Shown here piece by piece: positions 8,302 through 10,878 of a stretch of DNA of 10,878 bases; the stretch's first letter is position 1; the number at the start of each line of letters is the position of its first letter. Position numbers and translations under genes: made by a program. The DNA comes from Jatrophihabitans sp. (GTDB taxonomy: Bacteria > Actinomycetota > Actinomycetes > Mycobacteriales > Jatrophihabitantaceae). The DNA lies in the NCBI GenBank assembly GCA_025966255.1, contig JAOPVG010000474.1:1-10878 (forward strand). The letters are read 5' to 3'. The notes under the pieces were generated by a model, which searched no databases, had not been told where the DNA came from, and saw only the letters and a list, made by a program, of their open reading frames with translations.

Positions 8302-8310
8302 CGTTCGCAT
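8285..8310. repeat. 13-bp tandem duplication at the end of the GAF–ANTAR gene
   Basis: CTGACGTTCGCAC (8285–8297) is followed directly by CTGACGTTCGCAT (8298–8310), 12 of 13 bases identical. The second copy supplies the TGA stop (8299–8301) because 13 is not a multiple of three. With a single copy the frame would run on about seven codons to a TGA at 8330–8332. This looks like a recent slippage that reset the C-terminus. Confidence 0.7.
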
Positions 8311-8315
8311 TTGCC

Positions 8316-8344
8316 GTTTGCGCGGCCGGTGAACCGGGGCATAC
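8316..8344 (+). promoter_or_regulatory. Candidate stress-sigma (σB/σF-type) promoter
   Basis: GTTT (8316–8319) and GGGCAT (8337–8342) are 17 nt apart, close to the GTTT–N15–17–GGGTAT pattern of actinobacterial σB/σF promoters. An inverted repeat (CCGGT 8326–8330, ACCGG 8333–8337) occupies the spacer. It would drive the small membrane protein gene at 8477 with a leader of about 125 nt. Evidence is pattern only. Confidence 0.35.
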
Positions 8345-8411
8345 TCGAAGTGCCGTCACGAACACCGCCCAGAGACCCGCGGTCAATCGAGACGTCGTAG
8401 CCGGCTCCCGC

Positions 8412-8430
8412 GTTGTCGATCGACGACAAC
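8412..8430 (+). promoter_or_regulatory. Leader hairpin upstream of the small membrane protein gene
   Basis: GTTGTCG (8412–8418) and CGACAAC (8424–8430) form a perfect 7-bp stem around the 5-nt loop ATCGA; the core GTCGATCGAC is itself a 10-bp palindrome. It lies 46 nt before the ATG at 8477, inside the predicted leader. It could be an RNA control element, a weak terminator for the operon upstream, or an operator. There is no U-run. The rest of the 8302–8476 gap shows only the candidate promoter. Confidence 0.4.
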
Positions 8431-8476
8431 CCCTCCTGGCCGGCCGCGACACACAGCACCAGCTCTGGGAGTCGTC

Positions 8477-8632
8477 ATGATCATTCTCGGTCTCATCCTG
8501 CTGATCATCGGTTTCGTCGCCAAGATCGCCATTGTCTGGACGATCGGCATCGTCCTGGTTGTCGTCGGCGCCGCGCTGTTCCTGGTCGGTGCCGCCGGCC
8601 GTGAGATTGGTGGTCGCCGTCATTGGTACTAG
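8477..8632 (+). CDS. Small two-helix membrane protein, DUF6131-like
   Basis: A 51-aa protein beginning MIILGLILLIIGFVAK. It has two hydrophobic segments (about 2–15 and 17–39) split by a lysine, then a short positively charged tail ending GREIGGRRHWY. This size, the paired helices with WTIGIVL in the second, and the GGRRH-aromatic tail match the small actinobacterial DUF6131 family as I remember it; no search was run. The ATG is preceded by GGGAG 5 nt upstream. It probably sits in the cytoplasmic membrane with a basic C-terminal tail. No function is known to me. The long leader and σB/σF-like promoter upstream hint at envelope or osmotic stress expression, which is inference. It converges on the GlxA-type gene. 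Overlapping longer frames in this stretch are rejected. Confidence 0.82.
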   Translation: MIILGLILLIIGFVAKIAIVWTIGIVLVVVGAALFLVGAAGREIGGRRHWY

Positions 8633-8655
8633 GCCGACTAGGCCACTGGCCGGTT

Positions 8656-8707
8656 CCGGTCCGGCGTCCCTGCCACGTGACGGTGACGGGCGGGGACGCC
8701 GGGCCGG
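8656..8707. terminator. Long hairpin, probable bidirectional terminator
   Basis: Arms 8656–8670 and 8693–8707 pair over 15 bp with one G·U, and inner bases 8671–8674 pair with 8689–8692 (one more G·U). This gives a 19-bp stem and a 14-nt loop. It fills the 78-bp gap between two convergent genes, 24 nt after one stop and 4 nt after the other. There is no U-tract, as is common for terminators in high-GC actinobacteria. A 9-bp imperfect tandem repeat (8628–8645) precedes it. Confidence 0.65.
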
Positions 8708-8710
8708 CCG

Positions 8711-9634
8711 CTACCGATCTTGAAGTGTCGGGCTCCTCGGCGCGCGGAGCCGGCGCAGCATGCGGGCGTCGGCGAAGCCGACCGAGCGAGCCGCGGCCTC
8801 CACGGTGTCGCCGCGCGCGATGAGCTGTTCGGCTCGCTCAAGACGCAGGGTCTGCTGGTAGCGCAGCGGCGTCAGGCCGGTGGCGGACGCGAAGGCGCGG
8901 GTGAGGGTTCGATCGCTGACCCCGGCGACGGAAGCGAGGTCACCGAGCCGCAGTGGACGGTCGAACTCTTTGTCGATCAAGTCCTGCACGCGATGCACCG
9001 AGTCGTTGAGATGTGCGCGGTGCCGCAGCATCGGGCTCAGCTGCTGGGCGTCGCCGTTGCGCCGGCCGTACACGACCATCGACCGCGCGACGCGGGCCGC
9101 CGCAGCCGGTCCGTGGTCGGCTGCGATCAGGTGCAGCGCGAGATCGATACCACTGGCGATACCGGCCGACGTCACCACCCGCTCGTCCTCGATGAACAAC
9201 ACGTCGCGTACGACACGGGCGCGCGGATGCTGGCGGGCGAGTTCCTCCTGCAGTTCGTGGTGCGTGGTGCAGCGACGGTCGTCGAGCAGGCCGGCCCGGC
9301 CCAACGCGAACGCGCCGGAGCAGACGCTCGCCACCGTGCCGCCGCGCGCGTGATGAGCGCTGAGCCTATTCAGGCCGGCGGCGCTCAGGGCACCGTGCTC
9401 GCGCTCGGCCGTGCGCCAGCCGGGCACGAGCAGGAGGTCGGTCGGATCGGGCCCGGGCCAGGTGGTCTCGGCCTGCACCGGCAAGCCCTGAGCAGTGGTG
9501 ATGCTCGGCGTCTCCGCCACGTAGCTGAGGCGGTAGTCGTGCCCGAAGTCGGCGGCGGTCGAGAACGCCTGGGCCGCACCGGACAGGTCGAGCAGGTGGA
9601 GCCCCGGGGTGAGTACGAAGACGACGCGGGTCAC
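8711..9634 (-). CDS. GlxA-family transcriptional regulator (DJ-1/PfpI + AraC HTH)
   Basis: A 307-aa regulator with an N-terminal class I glutamine amidotransferase-like DJ-1/PfpI domain (about 1–185; FVLTPGLHLLDLSGA at 6–20, nucleophile-elbow C105 in SVCSGAF, SAGIASGIDLALHLI at 156–170). The C-terminal AraC DNA-binding domain spans about 213–299 (first HTH LGDLASVAGVSDRTLTRAF, second VEAAARSVGFADARMLRRL). The start is GTG at 9634, where the family's N-terminus begins; the frame is open for 50 more residues but those overlap the upstream gene and are not family-like. After RMLRRL the usual RRxxGxSPxxYR tail is replaced by RAPRSPTLQDR, so the last helix is shortened. It lies 7 nt after a cysteine hydrolase gene, a common pairing, so it probably regulates that gene and is co-transcribed with it. 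The effector is unknown. Confidence 0.91.
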   Translation of the reverse strand: MTRVVFVLTPGLHLLDLSGAAQAFSTAADFGHDYRLSYVAETPSITTAQGLPVQAETTWPGPDPTDLLLVPGWRTAEREHGALSAAGLNRLSAHHARGGTVASVCSGAFALGRAGLLDDRRCTTHHELQEELARQHPRARVVRDVLFIEDERVVTSAGIASGIDLALHLIAADHGPAAAARVARSMVVYGRRNGDAQQLSPMLRHRAHLNDSVHRVQDLIDKEFDRPLRLGDLASVAGVSDRTLTRAFASATGLTPLRYQQTLRLERAEQLIARGDTVEAAARSVGFADARMLRRLRAPRSPTLQDR

Positions 9635-9641
9635 GGCCGCA

Positions 9642-10244
9642 TCATCGCGCCAGCACGGCCTCGCGACCGACGAAGTCGGCGGTAGTGGCGATAGTGGCGA
9701 ATCCGCGGCCGCCGAGCACCGTCTCCGTGCGCGCGGTGATGTCGGCGACGCTGAGCGTGCGCGGGTCGGCCAGCCACTCCCCAACCGGTCGCCCGGCGAC
9801 GTCCGGGTGCGGGATCGGCGATGTCGTGGTCGCGTCGGTCACGTAGGAGACGTCGTAACCGAGGTCGGCGGCAATACGGGCCGTCGTCTCGCAGCACTGG
9901 TCGGTGCGGATGCCGCAGATGACGACCTCGGTGACGCCGGCGCGGGTGAGCTGCTGGTGCAGGTTCGTCGTGGTGAAAGCGTTGATCGAGGTCTTCGGGA
10001 CGGTCGGCTCGCCGGGGCGCGGTTCGAGGCCGGCCATCAGCCGCACGTGGCCGTTCTCCGGATCGAACACGCCGCCCGTGCCGGGCTCGGTGTGCAGGAT
10101 CCAGACAACGAGATCCCCGGCCACGCGACTGGCCGCGACGAGTCGGGCGACCTGACTCGCGATATCGGGGTTGCCGATCAGCGGCCAATCCGCCTTATGA
10201 CGAAAGGATTCCTGGACGTCGACGACTAGCAGCGCTCGGGTCAT
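9642..10244 (-). CDS. Cysteine hydrolase, isochorismatase family
   Basis: A 200-aa α/β hydrolase of the isochorismatase/nicotinamidase superfamily. The catalytic triad is visible: D9 (LLVVDVQESF), K84 (TVPKTSINAF) and the nucleophile C117 in GIRTDQCCETTAR, which fits the family's GxxTxxC pattern. Members cleave amides, ureas or vinyl ethers in small molecules (nicotinamide, isochorismate, biuret, N-carbamoyl compounds); the exact substrate cannot be told. HTEPGTGGVFDP (51–62) is not the metal-binding pattern of nicotinamidases that I would expect, so PncA is unlikely. The ATG at 10244 fits the domain start but has no clear Shine-Dalgarno. The downstream GlxA-type regulator begins 7 nt after the stop, suggesting a two-gene unit, possibly with the short-chain dehydrogenase 77 nt upstream. 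Confidence 0.9.
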   Translation of the reverse strand: MTRALLVVDVQESFRHKADWPLIGNPDIASQVARLVAASRVAGDLVVWILHTEPGTGGVFDPENGHVRLMAGLEPRPGEPTVPKTSINAFTTTNLHQQLTRAGVTEVVICGIRTDQCCETTARIAADLGYDVSYVTDATTTSPIPHPDVAGRPVGEWLADPRTLSVADITARTETVLGGRGFATIATTADFVGREAVLAR

Positions 10245-10272
10245 GGGTCTGAGACTGCCACTCCGGCGCCGA

Positions 10273-10317
10273 GTGATCCAGGCCGGTTCGCGGCAGGATG
10301 CGGACGGATCTGGTCAC
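10273..10317. other. Imperfect dyad between dehydrogenase and hydrolase genes
   Basis: GTGA-t-CCAG (10273–10281) can pair with CTGG-TCAC (10310–10317), 8 bp with one bulge. It encloses a small hairpin (GCCG 10282–10285, CGGC 10291–10294). It begins 4 nt after the stop of the dehydrogenase gene, so it may be a weak terminator or attenuator, or an operator for the hydrolase gene. Nothing else stands out in the 77-bp gap 10245–10321. Confidence 0.25.
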
Positions 10318-10321
10318 GCGG

Positions 10322-10878
10322 CTAGAGCGGCGTCACGTACGCGCCGCTGATCCCGCCGTCGACGAGGAAGGTTGACGCGGTGATGAACGAGCTGTCGTCG
10401 CTGGCCAGGAACGTCACTGCGGCGGCGATCTCCTCGGCCTCGGCGAAGCGGCCCATCGGGACGTGGACGAGCCGGCGGGCCGCCCGCGCGGGATCCTTTG
10501 CGAACAGCTCCCGCAGCAGCGGTGTGTTCACCGGTCCGGGGCACAGCGCGTTCACCCGGATGCCCTCGCGGGCGAACTGCACCCCGAGTTCGCGGCTCAT
10601 CGCGAGCACGCCGCCCTTGCTCGCGGTGTACGAGATCTGCGACGTCGCCGAGCCCATCACCGCGACGAAGGAGGCCGTGTTGATGATCGACCCGCCGCCG
10701 CCGGCGCGCATGTGCTCGATCGCGTATTTGCAGCACAGATACACCGAGGTGAGGTTGACGTCCTGCACGCGGCGCCACGCCTCGATGCCGGTGTCCAGGA
10801 TCGAGTCGTCGTCGGGCGGCGAGATGCCCGCGTTGTTGAAGACGACGTCGAGCCGACCAAAGTCGTCGACCGCACCTT
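10322..10878 (-). CDS. Short-chain dehydrogenase/reductase (partial, N-terminus outside window)
   Basis: The last 184 residues of an SDR-family NAD(P)-dependent oxidoreductase whose start lies beyond the right edge. In the visible part are the NNAG structural motif (residues 14–17 of the fragment), N41 in DVNLTSV, a catalytic serine candidate S69 in NTASF, the YxxxK pair Y83/K87 in YTASK, PGPVNTPL (113–120), and the C-terminal FLVDGGISGAYVTPL. The frame is continuous from the edge to the TAG at 10322; a GTG at 10768 inside it is not a likely start because conserved SDR sequence extends upstream. It resembles 'classical' SDRs of about 250 residues, so about 70–80 residues with the TGxxxGxG cofactor loop are missing. 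Substrate is not predictable. Confidence 0.92.
   Translation of the reverse strand, partial: GAVDDFGRLDVVFNNAGISPPDDDSILDTGIEAWRRVQDVNLTSVYLCCKYAIEHMRAGGGGSIINTASFVAVMGSATSQISYTASKGGVLAMSRELGVQFAREGIRVNALCPGPVNTPLLRELFAKDPARAARRLVHVPMGRFAEAEEIAAAVTFLASDDSSFITASTFLVDGGISGAYVTPL

Noticed and set aside
8413..8604. 63-codon open frame overlapping the small membrane protein
   Set aside because: The frame is rich in Arg/His/Ser without structure. The overlapping 51-aa frame has a ribosome site, two clean hydrophobic helices and a family-like tail.
9635..9784. Longer GlxA-type protein starting at 9784
   Set aside because: The 50 extra residues overlap the hydrolase gene in another frame and are low-complexity; the DJ-1 fold begins at the GTG at 9634.
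1..10878. CRISPR arrays, transposons, prophage, tRNA or rRNA genes, toxin–antitoxin or defence systems
   Set aside because: No repeat-spacer pattern, transposase, integrase, cloverleaf or defence-type gene was seen. Base composition looks even across the window, with no sign of a recent island.

Overview
The window is high-GC DNA, and the gene families point to an actinobacterium: a GAF–ANTAR regulator, a GabD1-like semialdehyde dehydrogenase, a DUF6131-like mini membrane protein, GTG starts and ATGA/GTGA overlaps. No rRNA, tRNA, CRISPR array, transposase or phage gene is visible. The genus cannot be assigned from the sequence alone.

Left half (21–4765, minus strand). This is a tight catabolic operon. 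It encodes the large, small and medium subunits of a molybdenum hydroxylase of the xanthine oxidase / CO dehydrogenase family, in the order L–S–M with 4-nt overlaps, followed by a LacI-family repressor. The large subunit carries AYRGAGR, the 'form II' signature. It lacks the cysteine loop of true CO dehydrogenase, so it should be read as a molybdenum hydroxylase of unknown substrate.

Middle (4798–8301, plus strand). Diverging from the hydroxylase operon are a class III PLP aminotransferase, a succinate-semialdehyde-type aldehyde dehydrogenase and a GAF–ANTAR RNA-binding regulator, with 32- and 35-nt gaps. The 85-bp divergent control region (4766–4850) holds a perfect 12-bp palindrome with a central CG, the layout of LacI/PurR-type operators, and an 11-bp dyad. 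Both overlap a candidate promoter. The simplest reading is one LacI-controlled regulon for an amine or N-heterocycle: ring or aldehyde oxidation by the Mo enzyme, amino-group removal by the transaminase, and oxidation of the resulting semialdehyde toward succinate. The substrate is inferred, not shown.

Right part (8302–10878). A 175-bp gap with a possible stress-sigma promoter and a leader hairpin precedes a 51-aa two-helix membrane protein. A long hairpin at 8656–8707 probably terminates transcription from both sides. On the minus strand follow a GlxA-type (DJ-1/PfpI plus AraC) regulator, a cysteine hydrolase of the isochorismatase family 7 nt upstream of it, and the C-terminal part of a short-chain dehydrogenase that runs off the window. 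No gene-free stretch exceeds 300 bases.
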